From SFFI01 sp964398655 (GTDB taxonomy: Bacteria > Bacillota > Clostridia > Saccharofermentanales > DTU023): a stretch of DNA of 64,000 bases. The stretch lies in assembly GCA_964398655.1 (NCBI GenBank), contig CAYNNG010000003.1, forward strand, positions 1 through 64,000. Reading direction: 5' to 3'. Both the position numbers and the translations under genes were made by a program. The notes beneath the pieces are model-generated. The model searched no databases. It saw only the letters and a program-made list of their open reading frames with translations, and was not told the DNA's origin. The stretch's first letter is position 1. Every line of letters starts with the position of its first letter. Positions 18,291 to 27,651 of the stretch are shown here, one piece after another.

Positions 18291-18505
18291 GGCAAATTTT
18301 CAATTAGTGGGCGGTGCCTTCCTGCAAGATTTCAATTAGTGGGTGGTTCAGCCTACAAGTATTCAACTAGTGGAAGCTAAGTCTGCCTTTCTCCTGCTTC
18401 GCCCAACCCGTTACCTGCAAATTTGCCAGAGATCAGGGGAACTAGAGTTAAGAGGATAGACTTAGATGAACTGCCCCACCAATTACTTGCAGAACTGTCG
18501 GAAAT
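18291..18505. repeat. Second cluster of short dispersed repeats flanking copy A
   Basis: Units resembling TTGCAAxTAGTGGGTGG occur at 18292-18315, 18323-18347 and 18354-18372 (plus sense) and, inverted, at 18402-18430 and 18473-18505. The inverted ones extend into a small TTGCCGGAAATCCGG-like palindrome. With the first cluster they bracket copy A of the long repeat. Confidence 0.65.
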
Positions 18506-18576
18506 TCGGATAAAACCGAATTAGGAGAACTAGGAGAAGGCTAGAACTTATTTGAAAAACTTACTACTGACTTATT

Positions 18577-18598
18577 ACTGAAACGTTACTGAAACGTT
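18577..18598 (+). promoter_or_regulatory. Tandem 11-bp repeat upstream of the sugar ATPase gene, candidate operator
   Basis: ACTGAAACGTT occurs twice head to tail (18577-18587, 18588-18598). It places two AACGTT palindromes one helical turn apart, about 240 bases before the start codon. It does not fit the cre consensus. Confidence 0.4.
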
Positions 18599-18721
18599 TA
18601 TTACAAAATCTAGGCGATTTACTTAATTTCTCTTTCCATACTTAAGGGAAAAATGTATCATTAGACAAGTGCCTGCTTACTCCACCTGTGAGGCAGGAAC
18701 GTCAAGACTTTTTTAGGAGGT

Positions 18722-18787
18722 ACCCGTTGACCTCGGGTGCGGCAGTGTGGAGACCTGCCGTAAGGTCGCTGGGACTTAGCCGCCCAG
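18722..18787 (+). ncRNA. Structured 5' leader of the sugar ATPase gene (candidate)
   Basis: Three hairpins occur in succession: ACCCG/CGGGT (18722-18738), GCGGCAG/CTGCCGT (18739-18761) and CTGGG/CCCAG (18769-18787). They end about 50 bases before the start codon and follow a TTTTTT run at 18709. I do not recognise a known riboswitch. Confidence 0.4.
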
Positions 18788-18833
18788 GGGCGAGGCAGCT
18801 GCGAGGAGTCAAGGCTGTTAAGGTTGTATAGTT

Positions 18834-20042
18834 ATGGCAGAAGTACGTCTGAAGGATGTTACCAAAGTCTATCCCCTGCTTTCCCGGGCAGAAAAGAAAG
18901 AAGCCCGAGAAGCCAAAAAAAAACAGAGCCAGGGCGGTCTGATCCGCACAGAAGATGGCGTAGTGGCAGTCCACGAGTTTAATCTGGACATAGCGGACAA
19001 GGAATTTATTGTATTAGTTGGCCCCTCGGGCTGTGGTAAATCTACCACCCTCCGCATGGTGGCCGGTCTGGAAGAAATCTCTTCTGGCGAACTCTACATT
19101 GATGGCAAGCTCATGAATGATGTGGCTCCGAAAGACCGGGATATTGCCATGGTTTTCCAGTCCTATGCCCTCTATCCGCACATGACAGTCTACGACAATA
19201 TGGCCTTCTCCCTGCAGCTCCGCAAAACGCCTAAGGAGGAGATTGACCGCAAGGTTAAGGAAGCGGCGGAAATTCTGGATATTACTCAATATCTAAACCG
19301 CAAGCCCAAGGCCCTGTCGGGTGGCCAGCGCCAGCGTGTCGCAATCGGCCGTGCCATTGTGCGGGACCCCAAGGTCTTCCTCATGGACGAACCTCTGTCG
19401 AACTTGGATGCCAAGCTGCGCAACCAAATGCGGGCGGAGATCATCCAATTGCGCCAAAGAATTGAAACGACCTTCCTGTATGTAACCCACGACCAGACGG
19501 AAGCCATAACTTTGGGTGACCGGATTGTCATCATGAAGGACGGCTTTATCCAACAGGTCGGCACGCCTTCCGAAGTCTTTAATCAGCCGAAGAATATTTT
19601 CGTAGCTGGCTTTATTGGCACACCGCAAATGAACTTCTTTAAGGGCAAGCTGACTAAGGACGGCAGTAAGTACAACATCCTCTACGCAGGCCATGAGTTC
19701 CCTCTATCCGCCGAAATTTCGGCAGAACTGGCTGAGCGCAAGCTTGAGCCCATGGAAGTAGAGTTTGGCGTCCGTCCCGAACATATTGCCCTGACTTCTC
19801 CGGATGCCGACCAGCCCCATATCAAGGCGAAGGTGCGCGTGTCGGAGATGATGGGCTCTTCCATCCACCTACATGTCAAAACGGTGGATGGCGACGACGC
19901 GGTCATCGTGATCCAAACCGTAGACCTCAACCCCGACAAACGTTTCGGTTTCAAGTATGGTGATGAGGTCAACTTCACCTTTGGGGATTCGGTGCCCCAC
20001 CTTTTTAACCCCACTACGGGCGAAAATTTGATTTTCTCTTAG
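18834..20042 (+). CDS. Sugar ABC transporter ATP-binding protein, MsmK/MsmX/UgpC type
   Basis: 402 residues. Walker [11 protein letters not shown]-loop [10 protein letters not shown], signature LSGGQRQR, Walker [17 protein letters not shown] and H-loop VTHDQTEA are followed by a C-terminal TOBE/OB regulatory domain (about 240-400), the MalK-like layout. An insertion of some 30 residues ([15 protein letters not shown]) lies between the first two beta strands. No permease or binding-protein genes are nearby, which fits the MsmX/MsmK type of shared ATPase that energises several sugar importers encoded elsewhere. The leader carries hairpins and an 11-bp tandem repeat. A strong terminator follows. 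Confidence 0.9.
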   Translation: MAEVRLKDVTKVYPLLSRAEKKEAREAKKKQSQGGLIRTEDGVVAVHEFNLDIADKEFIVLVGPSGCGKSTTLRMVAGLEEISSGELYIDGKLMNDVAPKDRDIAMVFQSYALYPHMTVYDNMAFSLQLRKTPKEEIDRKVKEAAEILDITQYLNRKPKALSGGQRQRVAIGRAIVRDPKVFLMDEPLSNLDAKLRNQMRAEIIQLRQRIETTFLYVTHDQTEAITLGDRIVIMKDGFIQQVGTPSEVFNQPKNIFVAGFIGTPQMNFFKGKLTKDGSKYNILYAGHEFPLSAEISAELAERKLEPMEVEFGVRPEHIALTSPDADQPHIKAKVRVSEMMGSSIHLHVKTVDGDDAVIVIQTVDLNPDKRFGFKYGDEVNFTFGDSVPHLFNPTTGENLIFS

Positions 20043-20168
20043 TTTGGAGGGGCCTCTCAGCTGTTGGGTGAAAGTCTAACGGGGGCTGAGAACTGAAGCA
20101 CAAAGCCCAAACCTAACACCTGAATATTCACTAAAGCTAGAAAGCTAGTATCTGAATACTTATAAGAT

Positions 20169-20199
20169 AAAACGGCGGAAGACCTGCTTCCGCCGTTTT
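20169..20199. terminator. Shared bidirectional terminator
   Basis: A 13-bp stem AAAACGGCGGAAG / CTTCCGCCGTTTT (20169-20181, 20187-20199) with a five-base loop lies between the converging ATPase and glycerate kinase genes. Confidence 0.9.
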
Positions 20200-20241
20200 T
20201 ATGGCTTGATTATTTGTTATTTATTTTTCTTCTTACCAATT

Positions 20242-21480
20242 TTAGCCCAGAAGCAAGCAAGTCAGGTCGTTTACATTAGTACCAGTTGGCCCTGTCATGA
20301 TCAAGCCGCCAATGGCAGCCAGGGCATGGTAGGAATCGTTGTCCTTTAAGACCTGGGCTGGCTCGTAGCCGGCTTCCTGCAGCTTGGCCAGGCTCTCACC
20401 ATTAACCCAGCCGCCTGCGGCATCTGTAGGACCATCTGTGCCATCTGAGCCGGCGGAAAAGAGCAGGCAGGCATCCAGGCCTGCAAGATAGGGTGCTGCG
20501 GCGAGAGCGATTTCTTGGTTGCGGCCGCCCTTGCCTGTGCCCCTAAGCGTGACTACGGTTTCCCCACCTAAAATGTAGGCAGATTTACTGCCTGTCCGAC
20601 CGAGACTGCGCTGGGTCTGGGCCAGGCCGCCTAAAAATTGCCCTAGATTTCGAGCTTCAATATCTACCCGGTCACTTAACACAATGGTTTGGTAACCCAG
20701 CCTCTCCGCCTCGGCCTGGGCAGAAGCAATTAATCCGCCCACGGAGCCAATAATCTTGCTAGTGACATGATCCAGTTTTTGGGGAAGGTCCTTATGCAGC
20801 ATGGCCAGGGCCTGGGGCGAGAGGTCCAGCTTATAGTCCTCGACTAGGGATAGAGCCTGGTCTTTGCTGGTGTGGTCGGGGTAGGCGGGGCCGGAGGCAA
20901 TGCTGTCTAAGCGGTCGCCTAGCACATCCGAAAGGACCAAAGCATAAACTTGAGCGGGTGCGGCCCGGAGGGCAAACTGTCCGCCTTTTACTTGGGAGAA
21001 GCGCTTGCGCAGGGTATTCATCTTGACGATATCCATGCCGGAAGCCAGGAGGGCCTGATTGATCTCTTGCAACTCTGTCAGGCTCAGGTCTGAATGCTCA
21101 AACAGGGCAGATCCACCTCCTGAAATCAGGAAGATCAGGCAATCCCCCTCCCCCAGTTTATCCGCTAATTCCAGGGCTTTAGCTGTGGCGTCCAGGGAGT
21201 TTTGGTCAAGCACAGGGTGGCCAGCTTCAAATATTTGACAGGCTGGGAGGGGGCCCTGGCTGTGGCCATACTTGGTAATGACGAGCCCCTCGCTTAAACG
21301 GTCGCCTAAGCATTCACAAGCGGCCGCTGCCATGGCCCAGCCAGCCTTGCCAATGGAAATGAGGTAATAACGGACGGCAGAAGGTAAAGTGTCCATCGCC
21401 TTACGCACAGCCGGGCCGGGCTTGGCATCCTCCAGGGCCCGCGCTAGCATGGCCTGGGCATCAGCTCTAAGATCAGTCAT
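20242..21480 (-). CDS. Glycerate 2-kinase (MOFRL/GckA family)
   Basis: 412 residues from ATG 21480, preceded by GAGAGGAG; an upstream TTG at 21495 would start inside the ribosome site. It has an N-terminal DUF4147-like domain (SIGKAGWAM; FLISGGGSALFE) and a C-terminal MOFRL domain (ILGGETVVTLRGTGKGGRNQ; FSAGSDGTDGPTDAAGGWV). This family phosphorylates D-glycerate, usually to 2-phosphoglycerate, which enters glycolysis. It lies directly downstream of a GntP-type permease on the same strand, which supports a glycerate (or related sugar-acid) role. Confidence 0.9.
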   Translation of the reverse strand: MTDLRADAQAMLARALEDAKPGPAVRKAMDTLPSAVRYYLISIGKAGWAMAAAACECLGDRLSEGLVITKYGHSQGPLPACQIFEAGHPVLDQNSLDATAKALELADKLGEGDCLIFLISGGGSALFEHSDLSLTELQEINQALLASGMDIVKMNTLRKRFSQVKGGQFALRAAPAQVYALVLSDVLGDRLDSIASGPAYPDHTSKDQALSLVEDYKLDLSPQALAMLHKDLPQKLDHVTSKIIGSVGGLIASAQAEAERLGYQTIVLSDRVDIEARNLGQFLGGLAQTQRSLGRTGSKSAYILGGETVVTLRGTGKGGRNQEIALAAAPYLAGLDACLLFSAGSDGTDGPTDAAGGWVNGESLAKLQEAGYEPAQVLKDNDSYHALAAIGGLIMTGPTGTNVNDLTCLLLG

Positions 21481-21502
21481 TTTTGCTCCTCTCAAGCAGC
21501 AA

Positions 21503-21530
21503 GGAGCTGGCTCAGGCCTGAGCCAGCTCC
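21503..21530. repeat. 28-bp perfect palindrome between permease and kinase genes
   Basis: GGAGCTGGCTCAGG (21503-21516) is followed at once by its exact complement (21517-21530). It sits in the intercistronic space, with the kinase ribosome site just downstream. There is no T-run, so mRNA processing or a translational effect is more likely than termination. Confidence 0.8.
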
Positions 21531-21571
21531 CTGCGGGTGTTGGTTAGAAATTTGTTTGTGGCACAGGCTGC

Positions 21572-22960
21572 TTAACGGAAGATGAGCCACAGCACTACGA
21601 TGAGGGCTGCGGAGGCCACACCTTCCAGCAGGGTTACCAAGGTTTGGGTCTTATAACCCTCTTCGGCCTTGAGGCCGCCAAAGTTGGTGACTACCCAGAA
21701 GTAGGAGTCGTTGGCGTGAGAAACGGTCATGGCACCAGCGCCAATGGCCAGTACGGTCAGAACCCGCATGAGGGTTGAATCTAGGTTCATGGTTGCCATG
21801 AGGGGATTCATGATAGAAGCGGTGGTGACCAGGGCGACAGTGGAAGAACCTTGAGCCGTTTTGAGGATAGCCGAAAGTAGGAAGGGGAAGATAATGCCCA
21901 GGCTGACCAGAGCCGTGGCGTTGTCTTTAATAAAGTCGATCATACCAGAGTTTGAGATGACCCGGCCTAAGATGCCGCCGGCGCCTGTGATAAAGAGGAT
22001 GGGGCCAACGGTCTTGAGGCAAGATTCAGTCAGGCTGTGGAACTGTTCGCCGTGACCTGTTTGGAAAATTAAGATAATGCCAAAAATTACACCAATAGCC
22101 AAGGCGATCATGGGTGTGCCCAAGAAGGCCATTAAAGTGCCGAAACCGCCAGAAGCGCCGGCAACATTGGCAATGGAACCCATAGCCATCAGCAGGATAG
22201 GGAAAATGATGGGGCTGAAGCTCATGAAGGGAGAAGGCAGCTTGCCGTAGGAAGCAATGAGCTCCTCATAGCTTTGCTGGGTATCATCTTCTACTTCGTC
22301 AGAAGCCGTAATCTTCTTACCAATGAACTTAGCGTAGAAGTAGGCTGCAAGCAGGGCAGGGATAGAAACCACGGCGCCCATACCCATGATCATGAGGAGG
22401 TGGCCAGAAACTTCTAGAGCCTCGGCTGCGGCAATGGGGCCGGGAGTAGGAGGAATAAATACGTGAGACGCGTAAAGACCGGCAGATAGGCAGACGGTCA
22501 TGGCTACACTGGAAACCTTGGTCTTCTTAACTAAGGCCTTGCGAACGGGGTTCAGAACTACGAATCCCGAGTCGCAGAATACGGGGATGGAGACAATCCA
22601 GCCCATGATCAGCATAGCTAGTTCGGGGTGCTTGGGGCCAACCCAGCCAACTACGGTTTCCGCCATAGTTACGGCAGCACCCGTGGCTTCCAAGATCGTG
22701 CCGATCAAGGCGCCGAAAATGATAACCAAGCCGATGCCGGAGAATGTAGAGGAGAAGCCGCCATTAATTGAGGAGACTAGACCTACTTGGACAACTTCAC
22801 CATCTTCTTTGACATCCATCAGGGGCATACCCGCAACAAGAGCAAAGAGGACAGAGATGGTGATCAAGGCCAGGAAAGGGTGAACCTTGAACTTCGAGAT
22901 CATAAGGATCAAGAGAACTATTGCCACGATAAAGGCAATAACTAGAGCAATTCCTTGCAT
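21572..22960 (-). CDS. GntP-family permease, probably for glycerate or gluconate
   Basis: 462 residues from ATG 22960 (GGAGG five bases upstream; an ORF start at 22972 precedes this site). About 12 membrane segments. The GntP/DsdX family signature is seen in GWIVSIPVFCDSGFVVLNP and SHVFIPPTPGPIAAA, plus MTVSHANDSYFWVV near the end. The family imports gluconate, D-serine or sugar acids with protons. The following glycerate kinase gene suggests glycerate as substrate. Transcribed from an extended -10 promoter at 22990-22998. Confidence 0.92.
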   Translation of the reverse strand: MQGIALVIAFIVAIVLLILMISKFKVHPFLALITISVLFALVAGMPLMDVKEDGEVVQVGLVSSINGGFSSTFSGIGLVIIFGALIGTILEATGAAVTMAETVVGWVGPKHPELAMLIMGWIVSIPVFCDSGFVVLNPVRKALVKKTKVSSVAMTVCLSAGLYASHVFIPPTPGPIAAAEALEVSGHLLMIMGMGAVVSIPALLAAYFYAKFIGKKITASDEVEDDTQQSYEELIASYGKLPSPFMSFSPIIFPILLMAMGSIANVAGASGGFGTLMAFLGTPMIALAIGVIFGIILIFQTGHGEQFHSLTESCLKTVGPILFITGAGGILGRVISNSGMIDFIKDNATALVSLGIIFPFLLSAILKTAQGSSTVALVTTASIMNPLMATMNLDSTLMRVLTVLAIGAGAMTVSHANDSYFWVVTNFGGLKAEEGYKTQTLVTLLEGVASAALIVVLWLIFR

Positions 22961-22989
22961 ACGCACCTCCATATTGTGGGAATTGACTA

Positions 22990-22998
22990 ATTATACCA
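22990..22998 (-). promoter_or_regulatory. Extended -10 promoter of the glycerate operon
   Basis: TGGTATAAT reads on the minus strand about 30 bases before the permease start codon. No convincing -35 box is seen, as is common for TGn promoters. Confidence 0.55.
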
Positions 22999-23076
22999 TG
23001 TTATTCGAGGCGCCTTATGACAAATGCAATACAAAAATACAGAAAAATTGCAGAAGATAAAATAAAAACCGGAGAC

Positions 23077-23505
23077 CTATTTGCCCTGCTGCTTTTTAAC
23101 CTTAATCCGGTTGAGGGACCGTAAGAGCTTGGCTTCCAAGAGGGCTTCTTCTCGCTGGTCTTCCTGGTCTTCCAAGGCCTCTAGGGCGGCCCGCGTTTCT
23201 GCTTCCTCCCGCTCGGCCCGGGATAAATCAATCTCTTCGGGCTTCTCACATGTATTAACCAAAACTAAGGCCTGATTATTTTCCATCTTGAGCATGCCGA
23301 AAGATACGGCCGCCAGGTGCTTGTCGCCGCCCTTTTCCACCCGGTAATAAAGACTGCCCGGCTCGATCGCAAAAATCGTATTCTCGTGATGGGCCATGAT
23401 GCCATACTGGCCTTCCGGAGTGGGAATAGATAGGTAATAGCAGGGCCCCTCATAAAAGGAGTGGTCAGCGGCATGAATGGCAAGTTGAAAGGTTTTTTCT
23501 GGCAT
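23077..23505 (-). CDS. atpC: ATP synthase epsilon subunit
   Basis: 142 residues from ATG 23505, matching the usual epsilon length. The beta-sandwich N-terminal domain (FQLAIHAADHSFYEGPCYYL; TPEGQYGIMAHHENTIF) and the two-helix C-terminal region (SRAEREEAETRAALEAL) are intact. It belongs to the central stalk of F1. It is the last gene of the ATP synthase locus and the only one there without visible damage. An upstream in-frame start at 23553 is possible but adds a basic, unconserved stretch. The ribosome site is weak (AAGAGAAG). Confidence 0.88.
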   Translation of the reverse strand: MPEKTFQLAIHAADHSFYEGPCYYLSIPTPEGQYGIMAHHENTIFAIEPGSLYYRVEKGGDKHLAAVSFGMLKMENNQALVLVNTCEKPEEIDLSRAEREEAETRAALEALEDQEDQREEALLEAKLLRSLNRIKVKKQQGK

Positions 23506-23585
23506 ATTTCTTCTCTTCTTAAGTGTTGGGCGTGTTGGGCGCGCCGACGACACCTTGTGGGGCCCGCGGCTCAGGTAGCTGGACT

Positions 23586-25198
<1,613 letters not shown>

Positions 25199-25411
25199 GG
25201 CATTTTGGAACTGCCTTTGCAGGTGTTCTGTAGTCCAGTCGTAGATATCGGAGCCGTACTGCAGGACAAAGCCCTGGTCAAGGCTGCTGTCCAGCTGGAC
25301 TAAGATGCGGATATCCTACCCGTACTTTTGCGCCAGGAAGGCTTCTAGCCTTTCCACCTGGTCGGTATAGGGCTGGATACGGCACCTAAGTATGGCAATA
25401 TTCTTAGGCAT
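25199..25411 (-). pseudogene. atpH: ATP synthase delta subunit C-terminal domain with internal TAG
   Basis: From ATG 25411 (GGGGGGAAG upstream), 31 codons precede a TAG at 25318-25316. The same frame then continues as DIRILVQLDSSLDQGFVLQY, which matches the delta C-terminal motif around the vDpsLiGGf strand, and runs on into alpha without a stop. Only the C-terminal third of a normal delta is present. Either a short delta was naturally fused to alpha and then broken, or both were truncated. Stop codon and missing domain make it non-functional as read. Confidence 0.7.
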
Positions 25412-25421
25412 GGCTTCCCCC

Positions 25422-25884
25422 CTATAACTTGTGGTCATCCTGAGGCTTGGCCGTGGGATCGTCTTTGTGTGGCTTGGGATCTGCGACTTCCGGGCTGGGC
25501 TNNNNNNNNNNNNNNNNNNNNNNNNNNNNNNNNNNNNNNNNNNNNNNNNNNNNNNNNNNNNNNNNNNNNNNNNNNNNNNNNNNNNNNNNNNNNNNNNNNN
25601 NGCTGGGCTTGGACCTTGGCCGCTTCCAAATCCTTTTGCGCCTGGGCTTTTTCTTCTGCCAGGTTGGCCTGAATCAGCTCATGCTGCTGGGCGTAATCCG
25701 CTTCCAGGCTGGCCTGCTTAGCTTTGAGCTTTGCGGCCTCGTCCTGCATGGCCTGATACTTATCCCGGCGCTTCTGCATAAACTTAACCACAGGTTCGTA
25801 GACCGCCAGATAGAGGACCAGGAACAGGATGAGGAAGTTAAATAAATGGAGCAGAATTTGCAGCCAGTTAATGTTTAAGGGCAT
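25422..25884 (-). CDS. atpF: ATP synthase b subunit, interrupted by a scaffold gap
   Basis: It starts MPLNINWLQILLHLFNFLIL, a membrane anchor followed by the amphipathic Glu/Ala/Lys/Gln helix typical of the peripheral stalk. A 100-N gap (25502-25601) falls in the helix. After it, the frame ending DDHKL-stop at 25422 is the likely true C-terminus; the alternative frame gives a basic nonsense tail. The gap's true size is unknown, so frame continuity cannot be judged. AAAGGGGCGG precedes the start. The a subunit (atpB) is not seen anywhere in the window. Confidence 0.75.
25502..25601. other. Scaffold gap inside atpF
   Basis: Exactly 100 N. The bases on either side repeat GCTGGGCT (25494-25501 and 25602-25609), so the two contigs may overlap by at least eight bases. 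Confidence 0.9.
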
Positions 25885-25898
25885 ACAGCCGCCCCTTT

Positions 25899-26143
25899 CT
25901 ACAGTACGAAGACAATGAGGATGGCGACAACCAGAGCATAAATGACTACAGTCTCAATAAAGACCAAGCCGATCATGAGGGACCCGCGGATGCTGGATTC
26001 GGCTTCGGGCTGTTTAGCTATGGACTATACGGATTTCGAGATAACAAAACCCATGGCGAGGGCGGCGTTGATGTCTGAAATTGGGGCGGGCAGATCAAGA
26101 AACGGAAGACCAGGGCTAAGATGATGACTCGCTTATTTTTCAC
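25899..26143 (-). pseudogene. atpE: ATP synthase c subunit, degraded
   Basis: The C-terminal half is clear: SIAKQPEAESSIRGSLMIG and then FIETVVIYALVVAIL, with the ion-binding Glu in FIET. Upstream, TAG replaces the expected Glu codon just before SIAKQPEA. The glycine-rich GxGxGxG first helix is shortened by about ten residues, and a frameshift separates this part from a plausible N-terminus (GTG 26143, KNKRVIILALV). It cannot make a proteolipid ring subunit as read. A 44-codon open frame of unknown nature ends in a GTGA overlap with its start. Confidence 0.75.
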
Positions 26144-26277
26144 GGCACGCGACCTTCTAGCCGCGCAGAAATAGGCTTTAACGTGACAATTTCGTAGTAG
26201 AACTGGCTATATGGCGCGTCAAGCAACAATGTTCCAATAATCTCGCAGTCAGGCCCGAAATTTTCGTAATTTTTAAG

Positions 26278-26299
26278 CCGGCGGGGCCTGCCCCGCCGG
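26278..26299 (-). terminator. Hairpin after the glutaminase gene
   Basis: CCGGCGGGG / CCCCGCCGG, a 9-bp GC-rich stem, starts five bases past the glutaminase stop. T-tracts are short on both sides (TTTT at 26301 on plus), so termination strength is uncertain. Confidence 0.6.
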
Positions 26300-26303
26300 G
26301 GTT

Positions 26304-27419
26304 TTAGGCTAATACATGCCAGCCCTGGGTGTGGGAGAGGATCTTTAAGGCATTAATGCCCCCGATGCTGTTGCCGTTGCGGTCCAGGGCAGGGCCAAAG
26401 GATGCGATGCCATATTGGCCGGGGATTACGGCCAGAATACCGCCGCCGACTCCTGATTTGGCAGGAATGCCTGCTTCTACGGCAAACTCGCCTGAGCCAT
26501 CGTATAGCCCGCAGGTATACATGAGTGAGAGGGTAGTGGCCACATCTTCGGCCCGAAGTAACTGCTGGCCTGCGGCATCTTGACCGCGCCTGGCCAGGCA
26601 CAGGCCGAAGTTAGCCAAATCCCGAGGACGGACTTCAATGGAGCAGAGCTTAGTGTAGAAGTCCAAAGAGAGGTCCAGGTCTGCGGTGAGCAGTTTGAGC
26701 CGCTTGAGCTCCCAGGCCAAAGAGTGGTTGCGCTCGGAGGTCCGTCGCTCGGAATTGTAAACGGCGGAGTCCAGCTGGAGATGGGGGTTGTCACAGAGCT
26801 GGCAGAGGAACTCTAGGAAGGTCTCAAAGTTTATCTGGGCAGCCAGGAAGGAGGAGAGGACAATAGCCCCAGAATTAATAAAGGGGTTAGATGGTTTGTC
26901 AGAGAAATCCCCTAGAGTGGTAAATTCGGAGAAGGGGGCCCCGGAGGGTTCCATGCCCACGCGGGAAAAGACCTGGGCAAAACCACCCAGCTGAAGGGAT
27001 TTTAAGAGCAGGGCCACCTTGGCGATAGACTGAATGGTAAAGGGCTTGTCGCAATCCCCAGCTTGGTACGCACTGCCATCTGTGCCCAGAATGGTCAAGC
27101 CCAAAAGATCAGGATTGGCCTTGGCCAGTTCCGGAATATAGTCAGCCAAACGGCCCTGGCTCAAGAGGGGACGGGACAGCTGCAAGGCTGCGGCCATGTT
27201 AGCCTCCAGGGAGTCCGAAGGCTGGGGCAGCTTGTAGGTTTCTGTCAAAGTAAAACCGGACAGGAGAGATTGGTCCTCGGTCTCTAAGAAATTCTGCTGG
27301 TTAGGCAGCTGGTAATTCTGGTATTGGGACTCCGGCAGGCCGCGGTCGCCACTGGGGCTCTGGCCGCGGTAGGGGACGGGGCTGGAATTGTCTTGACGGG
27401 GAAAGGTAAATTTGGTCAT
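26304..27419 (-). CDS. glsA: Glutaminase
   Basis: 371 residues, about 60 longer at the N-terminus than standard bacterial glutaminases (about 310). The extra part is polar and low-complexity (Gln/Pro/Ser). The serine-dependent beta-lactamase-like fold is clear: catalytic Ser-Lys in TIQSIAKV, NPFINSGAIV, a YNSER-type region and GIPAKSGVGGGI. It hydrolyses L-glutamine to glutamate and ammonia in the cytoplasm. Divergent from the peptide transporter operon with a 232-bp shared regulatory region, fitting a joint role in nitrogen or amino-acid use. Confidence 0.93.
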   Translation of the reverse strand: MTKFTFPRQDNSSPVPYRGQSPSGDRGLPESQYQNYQLPNQQNFLETEDQSLLSGFTLTETYKLPQPSDSLEANMAAALQLSRPLLSQGRLADYIPELAKANPDLLGLTILGTDGSAYQAGDCDKPFTIQSIAKVALLLKSLQLGGFAQVFSRVGMEPSGAPFSEFTTLGDFSDKPSNPFINSGAIVLSSFLAAQINFETFLEFLCQLCDNPHLQLDSAVYNSERRTSERNHSLAWELKRLKLLTADLDLSLDFYTKLCSIEVRPRDLANFGLCLARRGQDAAGQQLLRAEDVATTLSLMYTCGLYDGSGEFAVEAGIPAKSGVGGGILAVIPGQYGIASFGPALDRNGNSIGGINALKILSHTQGWHVLA

Positions 27420-27553
27420 ATCAATACCTCACAAGCTCTAAGAGTTTTCACTAATAAGTTAATTCTAGCCCATTTAGGACCGTTCGTGTCCCGTTTCCTC
27501 CCGCTGACATGCCCAGTCCTGGTTATGAATAAATGTAAATTATTGTGTGTGTG

Positions 27554-27582
27554 TTTACAAAGTTTTCGGTCTGAGCTATGCT
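27554..27582 (+). promoter_or_regulatory. Putative promoter of the peptide transporter operon
   Basis: TTTACA (27554-27559) and TATGCT (27577-27582) are 17 bases apart, about 70 bases ahead of the binding-protein start. Confidence 0.5.
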
Positions 27583-27651
27583 CTACCATAGCGAAAAGTC
27601 CAAAGAAAAGGCAGACGTCTCTTCCTGGACCAAATCATATGGAGGAATAAT

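Noticed and set aside
18107..18307. A 66-codon ORF at the end of repeat copy A
   Set aside because: Its apparent conservation with copy C is explained by nucleotide-level repeat identity; it has no ribosome site.
18577..18598. Catabolite-responsive (cre) element
   Set aside because: The spacing between TG and CG does not fit the cre consensus; it is better described as an 11-bp tandem repeat.
25316..25318. TAG as a sense codon (recoded stop) in the atp genes
   Set aside because: TAG is the normal terminal stop of several intact genes here (for example the foldase, tdh and galK), so recoding is not supported.
26140..26277. A 44-codon frame ending in a GTGA overlap with the c subunit start, perhaps an atpB remnant
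   Set aside because: It does not resemble the a-subunit C-terminus and is short enough to be open by chance.
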